A DNA stretch of 64,000 nt from Kitasatospora sp. NBC_01246 (GTDB taxonomy: Bacteria > Actinomycetota > Actinomycetes > Streptomycetales > Streptomycetaceae). The stretch lies in assembly GCF_036226505.1 (NCBI RefSeq), contig NZ_CP108484.1, forward strand, positions 1,860,001 to 1,924,000. Direction: 5' to 3'. The position numbers and the translations under genes were made by a program. The notes under the pieces were generated by a model that ran no database searches, was not told the origin of the DNA, and saw nothing but the letters and a program-made list of their open reading frames with translations. Positions 43,966-53,314 of the stretch are shown in pieces (the first letter of the stretch is position 1; every line of letters begins with the position of its first letter).

Positions 43966-45780
43966 TCAGGCGGTCGCGGCCGGGGCGGCCGCCCGCTCCT
44001 CGACCAGTCGGGCGACGGCCCGCAGGTCCGGCTGGCGCAGCACCAGGGGTGCGCGCAGCCGGATCCCGTACGCGCTTTCGAGCGCCTCCAGCAGTCGGGC
44101 GGCGGCGAGCGAATTGCCGCCGGAGGCGAGGAAGTTGTCGGCGAGGCCGAGGTCGGCACGGCCGATCAGCTCACGGCAGAGCTTCAGTACGGTGCGCTCG
44201 GCGGGGGTGTCGCCCTGCTCCGCCGCCGCGGGCTCCGGTGGCACCGCGGCCAGCAGCGCCCGGCGGTCCACCTTGCCGTTGGCGTCCAGCGGGAAGCGGT
44301 CCACCAACCGGACGGCGGAGGGCACCGCCTGCTCGGGAAGCCAGGGCCGGACGGCGTCCAGCAGCCGCGCCGGGTCGATGCCGCCCTCGGAGGCGGCCCC
44401 GCCGGCCTCCCCGCCCTCGCCCACCTGGACGAAGGCGAGCAGCCGGACGCCACCGGCGGGCGCCTGCTCGGCGGCCACGACCGCCCGGCGCACCCGCGGG
44501 TCGCGCTCGAACGCGGCCTCGACCTCGGCGGGTTCGATCCGCACACCGCTGACCTTGACCTGGTCGTCCAGGCGGCCCTGGAACTCCAGCACCCCGTCCG
44601 CACGCATGACGACCCGGTCGCCGGTGCGGTAGACCCGGTCGGTGCCGTCCACGCCCTCGGGGGCATCGAGGAAGCGGAGGGCGGTCAGCTCGGGGTCGAG
44701 GTACCCGGCGGCCAGGCCGCGCCCGCCGATCCGCAGCTCACCGGAGACGCCGCGCGGCACCGGCCGGCCGTCCTCGTCGGTGACCAGCACGACCGCGCCC
44801 GCGATCGGCAGCCCGATCGGCGGTGCGCCGTCGCCGTGGTCGCCGCCGGGGGCCATCGTGTGCACGGTGGTGGTGACGGTGGCCTCGGCGGGGCCGTAGG
44901 CGTTGTGGACGGTGGCGGTGACGTCCGGCCCGGGGGCGCGGCGCAGCCGGTCGCCGCCGACGGTGAGGTGGCGCAGCGCCAGCCCGGCGGGCCACGGGCG
45001 GCCCAGGACGGGCTCGGCCAGCGGGGTGGGCAGGACGGCCACGGTGATGCCGGCCTCGCCCCACCAGTCGGTGAGCGCGCCGGAGTCCCAGCGGACGGCC
45101 TCGGGGGCCACCACCAGGGCGGCGCCGGAGGTGAGACCGGCCCACAGCTCCATCACGTGCGGGTCGAAGGCGACGCCGATCAGCAGGCTGTGCCGCTCGC
45201 CGGGGCCGAGGCCGGTCAGCTCGCGGTACCACCGCAGCATCGCGCCGAGCGCGGGCCCGGTGACGGCGACGGCCTTCGGGGTGCCGGTGGACCCGGAGGT
45301 GAGCACCGCGTAGTGGGTGCCGGCCGGGACGGGCACCTGCGTGCCGGACGCCAGGGCGGCCACCACGCCCTCGGTGGGCAGGTCCAGCGCGAGGCGTTCG
45401 CCACCCGGCGGCAGCAGGTCCGGCTCGCCGACCAGGCAGGCCGGTCGCAGCTGCTCGGCGACGGCCCGCAGCCGGCGCTCGCCGGGGCGCGGACCGAGCG
45501 GCAGGTGGACGGCGCCGAGCTTGGCGGCGGCCAGGGTGACGGCCACCAGCGACACCGAGTGGCCGAGGCAGACGCCGAGCAGGTCGCCCGGGCCGACCTT
45601 GCCGCGCAGGGCTTCGGCCGTTCTGTCGGTGAGGCGGTCGAGCTCGGCGTAGCTGTAGGTCCGCTCGCCGTCGATCAGCGCGGGGGCGTCCGGGGTGCGC
45701 TGCGCCCAGCTGGTGAACAGGTCGAGGATCGCGCCGTCCCGGTACGGACGGCCGGATGCGACGCTCAGGGATTCCATCAT
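43966..45780 (-). CDS. NRPS adenylation-carrier (A-T) didomain protein
   Basis: A 604-residue second A-T enzyme. It has YAVLTSGSTGTPKAVAVTGP (A3), VAFDPHVMELWAGL (A4, with Pro after the pocket Asp), NAYGPAEATVTTTVH (A5), YRTGDR (A7), LDANGKVDRRAL (A10), and the carrier Ser in FLASGGNSLAAARLL. The pocket, read by eye, is about D-P-M-V-T-G-A-V-T-K. I cannot match it to a known substrate; Pro after the first Asp is uncommon and may mean a non-proteinogenic acid. It lies next to the acyl-CoA dehydrogenase with only 24 bases between, so its carrier-bound substrate is the most likely one to be desaturated. Tandem ATGs follow a GGAGA site at 45780. Confidence 0.88.
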   Translation of the reverse strand: MMESLSVASGRPYRDGAILDLFTSWAQRTPDAPALIDGERTYSYAELDRLTDRTAEALRGKVGPGDLLGVCLGHSVSLVAVTLAAAKLGAVHLPLGPRPGERRLRAVAEQLRPACLVGEPDLLPPGGERLALDLPTEGVVAALASGTQVPVPAGTHYAVLTSGSTGTPKAVAVTGPALGAMLRWYRELTGLGPGERHSLLIGVAFDPHVMELWAGLTSGAALVVAPEAVRWDSGALTDWWGEAGITVAVLPTPLAEPVLGRPWPAGLALRHLTVGGDRLRRAPGPDVTATVHNAYGPAEATVTTTVHTMAPGGDHGDGAPPIGLPIAGAVVLVTDEDGRPVPRGVSGELRIGGRGLAAGYLDPELTALRFLDAPEGVDGTDRVYRTGDRVVMRADGVLEFQGRLDDQVKVSGVRIEPAEVEAAFERDPRVRRAVVAAEQAPAGGVRLLAFVQVGEGGEAGGAASEGGIDPARLLDAVRPWLPEQAVPSAVRLVDRFPLDANGKVDRRALLAAVPPEPAAAEQGDTPAERTVLKLCRELIGRADLGLADNFLASGGNSLAAARLLEALESAYGIRLRAPLVLRQPDLRAVARLVEERAAAPAATA

Positions 45781-45804
45781 GGTCTCCTCAGTCTTGACGA
45801 ACCG

Positions 45805-46980
45805 TCAGTTCAGGCCCATGGAGCGGGCGATGATGACCTTCTGCACCTCGGAGGTGCCCTCGATGATCGTGGTCATCCGCACGTAGCGGTACAGGAACTC
45901 CAGCGGGTGGCCCCGCACCCAGCCGGTGGCGCCGTGCACCTGGAGCGAGCGGTCGACCGCCCGCACCGCGGTCTCGGAGGCGGTGAGCTTGGCGAGCGCG
46001 GCGTTCTCGGGCGACTCGGTGCCCTCGTCGACCAGCCGGGCGCAGGCGAGGGTGAGCAGCTTGGAGGCCTCGACCTCGGCCCGGGTCGACACCAGGTGCT
46101 CCTGGACGTGCTGGTACTCGCCGATCACCCGGCCGAAGGCACGCCGGTCCCTGGCGTACTCGACGCCGATGCGCAGCGCGTACTCCGCGATGCCGTTGCA
46201 CATCGCGGCGACCACCAGGCGGCCGCGCGAGAGGCTGTCCATGGCGAGGGCGGTGGCGGCGCCGACCCCCTCCTCGCCGCCGATCACGGCCTCCGGGCCG
46301 ACGGTGACCCCGTCGAGGAGCAGCTCGAACAGCGGCTCGCCGGACATGCCCTCATAGCGCTGGCCGATCCGCAGCCCGGGCTGGTCCATCGGCAGCACGA
46401 AGGCGGTGGACCCGGTCGTGGGACCGGCGCCGTCGCCGAGGTCGGTGGCGGCCACGACCAGCGCGATCCCGGCGTGCTCGGCGTTGCTGACGAAGGTCTT
46501 GCGCCCGTTCAGCACCCACCGGTCGCCGTCGCGCCGCGCGGTGGTGGTGAGCCGGAAGGCGTCGGAACCGGCGTGCGGCTCGGTGAGGGCGAGGCAGCGG
46601 GTCTGCTCGCCGCGCACCAGCGGGATCAGGTGGCGCTCGATCTGCTCGGGGGTGCCGTGGCGCAGCAGCGGGCTGGGACCGTCGGAGCCGGCCAGCGCGT
46701 ACGGGGCCAGGACGCAGCCGCTGCGCCCGGCGGCGTGGTGCAGCAGGACGACGGCGGTGAACGGCATGCCGGAGCCGCCGAGCTCCTCCGGGTAGTCGCC
46801 GGCGTAGAAGCCGAGCGCGGCGGAGCGCTTGCGGACGTAGCTGCGCAGGTCGCCCGGCACCTGGTCGGCGGTCTCGGGCAACTCGGCTGCCAGCGGGACG
46901 AGTTCGCGGCGGACGAAGCTCTCGAAGGCCTCGACGAGTTCGCGGTGGCCGTCTTCCAGGACGGCGGAGGGCGCGGTCAT
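45805..46980 (-). CDS. Acyl-CoA dehydrogenase-like flavoenzyme of the NRPS operon
   Basis: A 391-residue ACAD-fold enzyme. The FAD-binding segment is CLALTEPHAGSDAFRLTTTA. The middle strand VLNGRKTFVSNAEHAGIALV is typical, the helical C-terminus includes YQHVQEHLVSTRAEVEASKL and VHGATGWVRGHPLEFLYRYV, and the catalytic-base region TTIIEGTSEVQKVIIARSMG ends the protein. The base Glu lies in IIEGTSE as in short-chain ACADs. Placed between NRPS genes, it probably introduces an alpha,beta double bond into an aminoacyl or acyl group held on a carrier protein, as PltE-type enzymes do. A free CoA substrate is also possible. ATG at 46980, 14 bases after the C-A-T stop. Confidence 0.92.
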   Translation of the reverse strand: MTAPSAVLEDGHRELVEAFESFVRRELVPLAAELPETADQVPGDLRSYVRKRSAALGFYAGDYPEELGGSGMPFTAVVLLHHAAGRSGCVLAPYALAGSDGPSPLLRHGTPEQIERHLIPLVRGEQTRCLALTEPHAGSDAFRLTTTARRDGDRWVLNGRKTFVSNAEHAGIALVVAATDLGDGAGPTTGSTAFVLPMDQPGLRIGQRYEGMSGEPLFELLLDGVTVGPEAVIGGEEGVGAATALAMDSLSRGRLVVAAMCNGIAEYALRIGVEYARDRRAFGRVIGEYQHVQEHLVSTRAEVEASKLLTLACARLVDEGTESPENAALAKLTASETAVRAVDRSLQVHGATGWVRGHPLEFLYRYVRMTTIIEGTSEVQKVIIARSMGLN

Positions 46981-46994
46981 CTCGGTGCCGCCTT

Positions 46995-49900
46995 TCACTT
47001 CTGGCCGATGAGGGCGCGGGCCTGGTCGGCCAGCACGGCGTGGCGGAACAGGGTGCGCAGCGGCGGCCGGCTGCCGAGGTGCGGCTCCAGGTGGGCGGCG
47101 AGCTGCGCGGCGAGCAGCGAGTGGCCGCCGACCTCGAAGAAGTGCGAGTCCGCGGAGAAGCGGTCGTGGCCGAGCACCTCGCGCCAGGCGGCGGCGATCA
47201 ACTCCTGGGCGGGGTCGGCGAAGGCGCTCGGCACGGTCTCCGCATCGGCGGCCTCCTCGGCCTCGTCCGCCAGCCGGGCGAGGGCGGCGCGGTCGGGCTT
47301 GCCGCCGGGCAGGGTCGGCATCGCCGCGACGGCGGTCCAGCTCGCCGGGACGAGTCCGCCGGGCAGCCGGCGGGCGAGCGCCTCGTGCAGGCCGGCCTGG
47401 TCGGGGCGGTCGGTGCCCTCCAGGAATCCGAGCAGCCGGGGACCGGTCTGCGGGTCGGTGTGCAGCACCACCGCGCAGGAACGGCCGCCGAGTTCGGCGG
47501 AGGCGGCGGCCTCGATCTCCTCCAGCTCGATGCGGTGGCCGCGGAGCTTGACCTGGTTGTCGGCGCGGCCGAGGAAGCACAGCCGGCCGTCCAGGTCGCG
47601 GTAGCCGCGGTCGCCGGTGCGGTAGACGCGGGCGCCGTCGAGCGCGGGGACGCTGACGAAGCGGGCGGCGGTCGGCTCCGGCAGGCCGAGGTAGCCGTCG
47701 GCCAGCATCGGCCCAGCGACGACGAGTTCGCCGACGCAGCCGGCCGGCAGCGGGCGCAGGGTGTCGTCCAGGACGTACATCCGGACGCCGTCCAGCTCGG
47801 TGCCGAGCGGGACCTCGGCGTCCTCGGCGACATCGGCGGCGGTCACCTGGTACACGGTGGAGGTGACGGTGGCCTCGGTGACGCCGTAGCCGTTCAGCAC
47901 GGTGGTGTGCTCGATCAGGTCCGCGAGCGCCCGGGCGGGCAGCCGCTCGCCGCCGAGCACGAGCAGCCGGGGCGACCAGCGGTCGTCGCGCAGCGCCTCG
48001 CACAGGTCCTCGCGGACGGCGAGCAGGTAGCTGGTCGGCAGGTTGGCGACGGTGACGCCGCGGGCGGCGAGGACGGCCACCAGCTCGGGCCCGGTGGGCA
48101 CCTCGCGCTGCGGCACGACCAGGGCGGCGCCCACGGCGAGCGCGGGCAGCACCTCCTCCAGCGCCACGTCGAAGGACGGCCGGGCGAACAGCAGCACCCG
48201 GTCGGCGGAGGTGAGTTCGTAGCGCGCGGCGATCGCGGCGACGTAGCCGGCGAGCGCCGCACGGCCGACCCGGACGGGCTTGGGCACACCGGTGGAGCCG
48301 GAGGTGTGGATCAGGTAGGCGGCGCCGTCCAGGGCCTCGGCGGGCTCGGCCTTCGGGAACGCCGGGCCGTCCAGGAGCGCCGGGGTGACACCCTCGGCGG
48401 GCAGCGCGAGGGCGCTTTGCCGGGTGGCCAGGACGAGGGCCGGGCTCAGCCGCTCCAGCAGCAGGCCGAGCCGGGCGGCCGGGTCCTCGGTGGACAGCGG
48501 CGCGTAGACGGCGCCGTGACGCAGGCAGGCGAGCAGGGCGACCACGCTGTCCGCGCCGCGCGGCAGGACGGTGGCCACCGGCTGACCCGGGGCGACCCCG
48601 GCGGCGCGCAGCCGCTCGACCAGCGCGGCGACGCGGCGGTCGAGTTCGCCGTAGCTGATCCGCTCGCTGCCGGCCAGCAGGGCGAGTGCGCTCGGATCGT
48701 GGGCGGCGGCCGGGTCGAGCAACGCCGGGGCGTCGGCGGGCACGGCCGGGGCGTCCGCGGGCGCGGTGGCGGGCGGCTCTGCCGCGGGCGCCGGGGCCAG
48801 CTCGGCGATCGGCGCCAGCGGGCGGTCGAGGTAGCAGCGCAGCAGCTCCAGCAGCCGCTCGGACAGCAGCACGGCCTCGGACTCGCGGAACAGGTCCGCG
48901 TCGTAGTCCCAGACCAGGGTCATGCCGGCGACGCCGTGCTTCTCGCCGACCACCCGGCGGTCGTCGGGCAGCAGCACCAGGTCGAGGTCGAAGCGGGTGG
49001 TGCCGGTGTTGAAGCCCTCGTACAGCGAGACCTCCAGCCCGGGAGCCTGGACGTCCGGCAGCGCCGCGTCGTGCGCGCTGAACATCACGTTCCACAGCGG
49101 GTTGTCGGCGCCGCTGGTGTGCAGGCCCAGGCGGCGGGTCAGCTCCTGCACCGGCAGGTCCTGGTACGGCAGCGCGCGCATCAGGACGTCGGTCACCTCG
49201 TCCACCGCCTCGGTGCCGGGCGCGGCGGGACCGAGCCGCAGGCGCAGCGGCACGGTGTTCACGAACATGCCGACGGTGCCCTCGAAGCCCTCCGGGCGGT
49301 TGCCGACGGCGGTGCCGACCACGAGCTCGCGGTGCCCGCTGTGCCTGCGCAGCAGCTCGGCGAGCAGGGCGAGCATGGTGCTGAACGGGGTGTGGCCGTC
49401 CGCCTTGCTGCGCTCGCGCAGCCGCTCGGCCAGGTCGGCGCCGATCGACTGGCGCAGCTGGCCGCCCCGGTGACGGCGCTCGGCGCCCGGCCGGGCCAGC
49501 CCGGGCAGCGTGACCTCGCGCGGCGCGTCGGCCAGCTCCTTGGTCCAGAAGTCGAGTGCGCGCTCGCGGGACACGTCGGCGGCGGTCCGCGCGTGCTCCT
49601 CGTACGAGGGGGCGGCGGGCAGCTCGTAGGGCTCGCCGAGGACCTGGGCGCGGTAGACGGTGAACAGGTCGCGCAGCAGGATCGCGAAGGAGTGGCCGTC
49701 GTGGACGAGGTGGTGCTCGACGTGGATCAGCCGGTGGTGCTGCTCGGCGATCCGGACCAGGTGCCAGCGCAGCACCGGCGCCCGCTCGGTGTCCACCGGC
49801 TCCTCGGCCTCGGCGGCGAGCAGTCGCCGGAAGGCGGCGTCCGGGTCGTCCTCGGCGGTGAAGTCGCTGTGGCGCAGCTCCGGCCGACACCCCTCGGCGA

Positions 49901-50111
49901 CCCGCTGGCCGGGCAGGCCCTCGGGCCGGGGCACCAACTCCAGGCGCAGGCCCGGGTGGTGGTCCAGGACGGCGGTCAGACCCGCGTGCAGCGCGTCCCG
50001 GTCGAGGGTGCCGTACAGGTCGAGGACGGCGGTGAAGTTGTAGGCGCGGCTGCCCGGCAGCATCTGTTCGTGCAGCCAGACGATCTCTTGCGACGGAGAG
50101 AGTGCGAACAT
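46995..50111 (-). CDS. NRPS module C-A-T
   Basis: A 1038-residue module. The condensation domain has an intact HHLVHDG at 133-139. The adenylation domain (~490-960) shows YLIHTSGSTGVPKPVRVGRA, RPSFDVALEEVLPA (A4), NGYGVTEATVTSTVY (A5), YRTGDRGYRDLDG, and a degenerate A10 (PGGKPDRAAL) that keeps the Lys. The carrier Ser is in FFEVGGHSLLAAQL (995-999). The pocket, by hand alignment, is roughly D-V-E-N-V-G-G-V-T-K; the acidic third position would favour a basic or amine-bearing residue, but this is tentative. Starting with a C domain, it needs an upstream carrier-bound acyl donor, supplied by one of the A-T enzymes. ATG at 50111. Confidence 0.92.
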   Translation of the reverse strand: MFALSPSQEIVWLHEQMLPGSRAYNFTAVLDLYGTLDRDALHAGLTAVLDHHPGLRLELVPRPEGLPGQRVAEGCRPELRHSDFTAEDDPDAAFRRLLAAEAEEPVDTERAPVLRWHLVRIAEQHHRLIHVEHHLVHDGHSFAILLRDLFTVYRAQVLGEPYELPAAPSYEEHARTAADVSRERALDFWTKELADAPREVTLPGLARPGAERRHRGGQLRQSIGADLAERLRERSKADGHTPFSTMLALLAELLRRHSGHRELVVGTAVGNRPEGFEGTVGMFVNTVPLRLRLGPAAPGTEAVDEVTDVLMRALPYQDLPVQELTRRLGLHTSGADNPLWNVMFSAHDAALPDVQAPGLEVSLYEGFNTGTTRFDLDLVLLPDDRRVVGEKHGVAGMTLVWDYDADLFRESEAVLLSERLLELLRCYLDRPLAPIAELAPAPAAEPPATAPADAPAVPADAPALLDPAAAHDPSALALLAGSERISYGELDRRVAALVERLRAAGVAPGQPVATVLPRGADSVVALLACLRHGAVYAPLSTEDPAARLGLLLERLSPALVLATRQSALALPAEGVTPALLDGPAFPKAEPAEALDGAAYLIHTSGSTGVPKPVRVGRAALAGYVAAIAARYELTSADRVLLFARPSFDVALEEVLPALAVGAALVVPQREVPTGPELVAVLAARGVTVANLPTSYLLAVREDLCEALRDDRWSPRLLVLGGERLPARALADLIEHTTVLNGYGVTEATVTSTVYQVTAADVAEDAEVPLGTELDGVRMYVLDDTLRPLPAGCVGELVVAGPMLADGYLGLPEPTAARFVSVPALDGARVYRTGDRGYRDLDGRLCFLGRADNQVKLRGHRIELEEIEAAASAELGGRSCAVVLHTDPQTGPRLLGFLEGTDRPDQAGLHEALARRLPGGLVPASWTAVAAMPTLPGGKPDRAALARLADEAEEAADAETVPSAFADPAQELIAAAWREVLGHDRFSADSHFFEVGGHSLLAAQLAAHLEPHLGSRPPLRTLFRHAVLADQARALIGQK

Positions 50112-50329
50112 GGGCGGTTCCCTTGTGTGGTGGGCTTGTCGGCACGTCGGTGGTGGCGCCGGCGGCGGGCGTGGGGTGGTCCCGGTCCGGCTGGTGACCG
50201 GGGCGCACCGAGGTGACGGTGCGGTCCCGGGTCGGGGCATCTGCACGGTCGGGCCCGTCAGGGCCCGCGCGTCCAGGCGCGGTGGATCCGGCGAGGCGGA
50301 TCCGGTGGGGGAGCTCAGGCCCGCGCGGG

Positions 50330-50476
50330 AGGGCGCGGGAGGTCGGGCCGTGGGGGCCGGCAACGGGCTGTCGGGCCGTGCGAGGTCGGGCCGTGGGAGG
50401 TCGGGCCCTCGCGGTGGGGCGCGGGAGCGGTGCGGCACGGGAGCGGTGGGGCGCGGGAGCGGCGCGGCGCGAGCCC
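50330..50476. repeat. Imperfect direct repeats in the NRPS spacer
   Basis: Two interleaved families of imperfect repeats lie in the 497-base gap between the C-A-T gene and the free C-domain gene: "aggtcgggccgtggg" (near 50340, 50383, 50398) and "gcgcgggagcggtg" (near 50420, 50435, 50451). The gap 50112-50608 contains no coding signal. It may hold a promoter for the C-A-T gene or simply be a slippage-prone leader. Confidence 0.45.
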
Positions 50477-50608
50477 CGGCCGGGGAGGGCGCGTTCGGAC
50501 CCGGCGGCCCGGCTGTGGGAGTCCCGCGCCAGGTCGGCCGCCGGATACCGGCGGCAGGTCAGGCGCCGGTGTCCGCCGGAACGTCAGACGCCGTACCCCG
50601 GAGACGGA

Positions 50609-51895
50609 TCAGGCGAGCGCGCCCGGGCGGGGCCGGGCGTAGAGGTGCTGCCGCAGGACGGCGAGCAGGTCGGCGAAGGCGGCGTGGGCGTCGGTCTCGG
50701 CGAAGCGGTCGCTGTCCCAGGCGAGCCGGACCAGCAGGTCGTCGCCGTGCGAGGCGGAGACGGCGAGCGGGGCGGCGAGCGGTCGTCCGGCCAGGTGGGT
50801 CTCCCGGCCGGGCGTGCCGCCGAGCACCAGCGGCGGGCGGCGGTGCAGGTCCTCCAGGGTGAGCATGGCGTCCAGCGCGCCCGACCAGGCCGCCCCCGCG
50901 GTCCGTGCGGCGCGCACCACCTCGTCGAACGGGGTGCCGGCGTGGTCGAGGTCGTCCCACCAGGCGTCGGCGAGGGCGTCCAGGTCGTCGGTGGGGGTCG
51001 GACCGGCCGGGTGCACCAGGGTGTTGAGGAAGCAGCCGAGCGCGGCGGGCGCGCCGGGCGGGCGGCCGCCCCACGGGTAGCCGAGCGCGAGCGGCCCGTC
51101 CACGGGGTGCAGCCGGTGCGCGGCGGCCCCGACGGCGTCCAGCAGGGCCGGGAAGACCGCGCCGCGGGCGGCGCCCTCGGCGGCGGGCAGCCGCTCGGTG
51201 AGCATCCCGGTGGACGTGGCCGCGCCGCCGCCAGCCCCGGTCAGGGCGCCGAGCCGACGGCTCCAGTGGGCCTGGGCGGCGGTCCCGCCGGCGGCGTCCT
51301 CGGCGGCCAGTTGGAGTTCGACGGCCTGGCGGTAGTCGGCCAGCGCCTGCGGGCCGGGGCCCGCCGCCGGGGCGTCACCGCCCTCGTAGGCCTCGCTCAG
51401 CTCGGCGGTGAGCACCCCGAGCGACTGCTCGTCGCAGGCCGCGTGGTCGAGCGCGAGGGCGAGCAGCTCCTCCTCGCCGTCCGGGTCCCGGGCCACCAGC
51501 AGGCGCAGCGCGGGGCCGCCTGCGGGGCGGTCCAGCAGGGCCCGGCGCAGCGCCGCGCGGGCCGTGTCGCCGGGGGCGACGGTGATCCGGGCGGCCTCGG
51601 CCGAGGGGCCGCCGACCCGCAGGACGGGTGTGCCGCGCACGGTCGCGAAGCCGCCGGACAGGGCCGGGTGGTGGGCGGCGACCGCGGCCGCGGCGCGGGC
51701 CAGCCGCTCCACGTCGAGGGTGCCCCGCGGGTAGGCGAAGAACAGCGGGACGACGTCGGAGCGGTCGTGCGGCGCGAGTCGACGGGTGATCAGGAACCGT
51801 CGCTGGGCTCCGGTCAGTGGGAGCAGGTCAGCCGGGGAGTCCGCGGCAGCGCTGCGGTACCGGGCGAGGTAGGCGGAGGTGATGCTGGCGTGCAC
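50609..51895 (-). CDS. Free-standing NRPS condensation-domain protein
   Basis: A 428-residue single condensation-fold protein. The active-site motif reads LALDHAACDEQSLG, i.e. D-H-A-A-C-D-E in place of H-H-x-x-x-D-G. The second His (the catalytic one) and the Asp remain, while the first His and the Gly are changed. It has the C-domain core LTGAQRRFLITRRLAPHD at the start and ALGCFLNTLVHPAGP (the xNTLxxR-like latch) later. It could join the A-T-bound units in trans or serve as a non-peptide-forming enzyme. The ATG at 51895 begins with MHASITSAYLARY. It is followed in the operon by the repeat-bearing spacer. Confidence 0.83.
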   Translation of the reverse strand: MHASITSAYLARYRSAAADSPADLLPLTGAQRRFLITRRLAPHDRSDVVPLFFAYPRGTLDVERLARAAAAVAAHHPALSGGFATVRGTPVLRVGGPSAEAARITVAPGDTARAALRRALLDRPAGGPALRLLVARDPDGEEELLALALDHAACDEQSLGVLTAELSEAYEGGDAPAAGPGPQALADYRQAVELQLAAEDAAGGTAAQAHWSRRLGALTGAGGGAATSTGMLTERLPAAEGAARGAVFPALLDAVGAAAHRLHPVDGPLALGYPWGGRPPGAPAALGCFLNTLVHPAGPTPTDDLDALADAWWDDLDHAGTPFDEVVRAARTAGAAWSGALDAMLTLEDLHRRPPLVLGGTPGRETHLAGRPLAAPLAVSASHGDDLLVRLAWDSDRFAETDAHAAFADLLAVLRQHLYARPRPGALA

Positions 51896-51946
51896 GGGAA
51901 CGGTCTCCGGTTTCCGGTCGCGGCTCGGCAGGAGGTCTGGGGTCGG

Positions 51947-53314
51947 TCAGTGGGTGCTGGGGCTCACGGCGGGCTCCTCGGCGGCGCGATCGGGGCTGCC
52001 CCCGGCGGCGCTGTCGGGTGTGGTCGCGGTGGCGTCCCCGCCGGCGGCGGGCGACCCGGTACCGTCCGGGCCGCCCGGCAGCTCGCGCATCCGCCGCAGC
52101 GGCGACAGCAGCAGCGGCACCGGCACGAGCAGGAACCCGACCGCGCCGAGCCAGAGCGCGGCCCGCGGCCCGGCCGAGTCGGCGACGATGCCGCCGCCCA
52201 GCGCGCCGATCGGCAGCGTGCCCCACACCAGGAAGCGCATGGTGGCGTTCATCCGGCCGAGCAGCTCCGGCGGGCAGACGCTCTGCCTGAAGCTGACCTG
52301 GGCGACGTTGTAGGCGACCGCCCCGAACAGCACCACCCCGGAGGCGAGGCCGAACAGCACCACGCCCAGGCCGCCGTCGGACAGCGGCCACAGCACCGCG
52401 AACGGCGCCGTCACCAGCGTGGACAGCCAGATCAGCCGGGCTTGTCCGACCCACCGCGCCAGCCGGCCGGCGCACAGCGCGCCCGCCAGCCCGCCGACGG
52501 CGGAGACCGACAGCAGCACGCCGATGGCCCCCGGCGCCAGGTCGAGCACCCGCACCCAGAAGACGGTCTGCACGGCCATCAGCACGGCCGCGAACAGGTT
52601 GGACACCGCGGTGGCGGCCGCGATCGCCCGCAGCAGCGGGTGCCCGAGCACGAACCGGACGCCCTCCCCCACCTCGGCGCGCAGCGAGCGCCCGGGCTCC
52701 GGCTCCGCGAGCGGCTCCTCGACCCGGATCCGGGCGAGCAGCAGTGCGGAGACCAGGTAGCCGAAGGCGTCGGCCACGATGGCGAGCGGCGCGCCGAGCA
52801 GTTGGACCAGTCCGCCGCCGAGGCCCGGTCCGGCGATCTGCGCCGAGGACCGGACCGTCTCCAACGCCCCGTTCCCGTCGACCAGTTGCTCGCGCGGCAG
52901 GACGGCGGGCAGGAAGGACTGGTGGGCGACGTCGAAGAACACCGTCGCCACCCCCGTGACCAGCGCCACCAGGTAGAGCTGCGGCATGGTCAGCACCCCG
53001 AGCGCCGCCGCCGGCGGGATCGTCCCGACCGCCAGGCAGCGCACGAGGTCGGCGCGGATCAGCACCGGAAGCTTGCGCATCCGGTCCAGCCAGGCTCCGG
53101 CCGGCAGTCCGACCAGCAGGAAGGCGGCGGTCTCGGCGGCGGTCAGCAGGCCGACCTCGAACGGGGTGGCGTCCAGCACCACCACCGCCACCAAGGGCAG
53201 CGCGACCAGCGTGACCTGACTGCCCGTCTGGGCCGCCGCGGCGCCGGTCAGCAGGAGCCGGAAGTCGCGGTGGCCGAACAGACGGGCCCGACGGGGGTGA
53301 GGCTTCTCGTTCAT
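51947..53314 (-). CDS. MFS exporter (enterobactin-exporter-like) of the NRPS cluster
   Basis: A 455-residue major facilitator with ~12 helices. It has the N-terminal FGHRDFRLLLTGAAAAQTGS, the loop 2-3 signature GAWLDRMRKLPVLIRADLVR, LVDGNGALETVRSSAQIAGP, and a second-half duplicate (CAGRLARWVGQARLIWL). This is the EntS-like branch that exports siderophores and other NRPS products. The last ~50 residues are disordered Gly/Ala/Thr. It is the first gene of the NRPS transcription unit (51 bases before the C-domain gene). The probable job is to export the peptide or give self-resistance. Confidence 0.9.
   Translation of the reverse strand: MNEKPHPRRARLFGHRDFRLLLTGAAAAQTGSQVTLVALPLVAVVVLDATPFEVGLLTAAETAAFLLVGLPAGAWLDRMRKLPVLIRADLVRCLAVGTIPPAAALGVLTMPQLYLVALVTGVATVFFDVAHQSFLPAVLPREQLVDGNGALETVRSSAQIAGPGLGGGLVQLLGAPLAIVADAFGYLVSALLLARIRVEEPLAEPEPGRSLRAEVGEGVRFVLGHPLLRAIAAATAVSNLFAAVLMAVQTVFWVRVLDLAPGAIGVLLSVSAVGGLAGALCAGRLARWVGQARLIWLSTLVTAPFAVLWPLSDGGLGVVLFGLASGVVLFGAVAYNVAQVSFRQSVCPPELLGRMNATMRFLVWGTLPIGALGGGIVADSAGPRAALWLGAVGFLLVPVPLLLSPLRRMRELPGGPDGTGSPAAGGDATATTPDSAAGGSPDRAAEEPAVSPSTH

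Noticed and set aside
42078..46980. Pyrrole-forming proline cassette (PltF/PltE/PltL type)
   Set aside because: An A-T plus acyl dehydrogenase pair suggested it, but neither A-domain pocket resembles the proline code, so I do not claim it.
47040..50216. 1058-codon plus-strand frame opposite the C-A-T gene
   Set aside because: Low-complexity Gly/Val/Arg/Gln composition with no motifs; antisense shadow of the NRPS.
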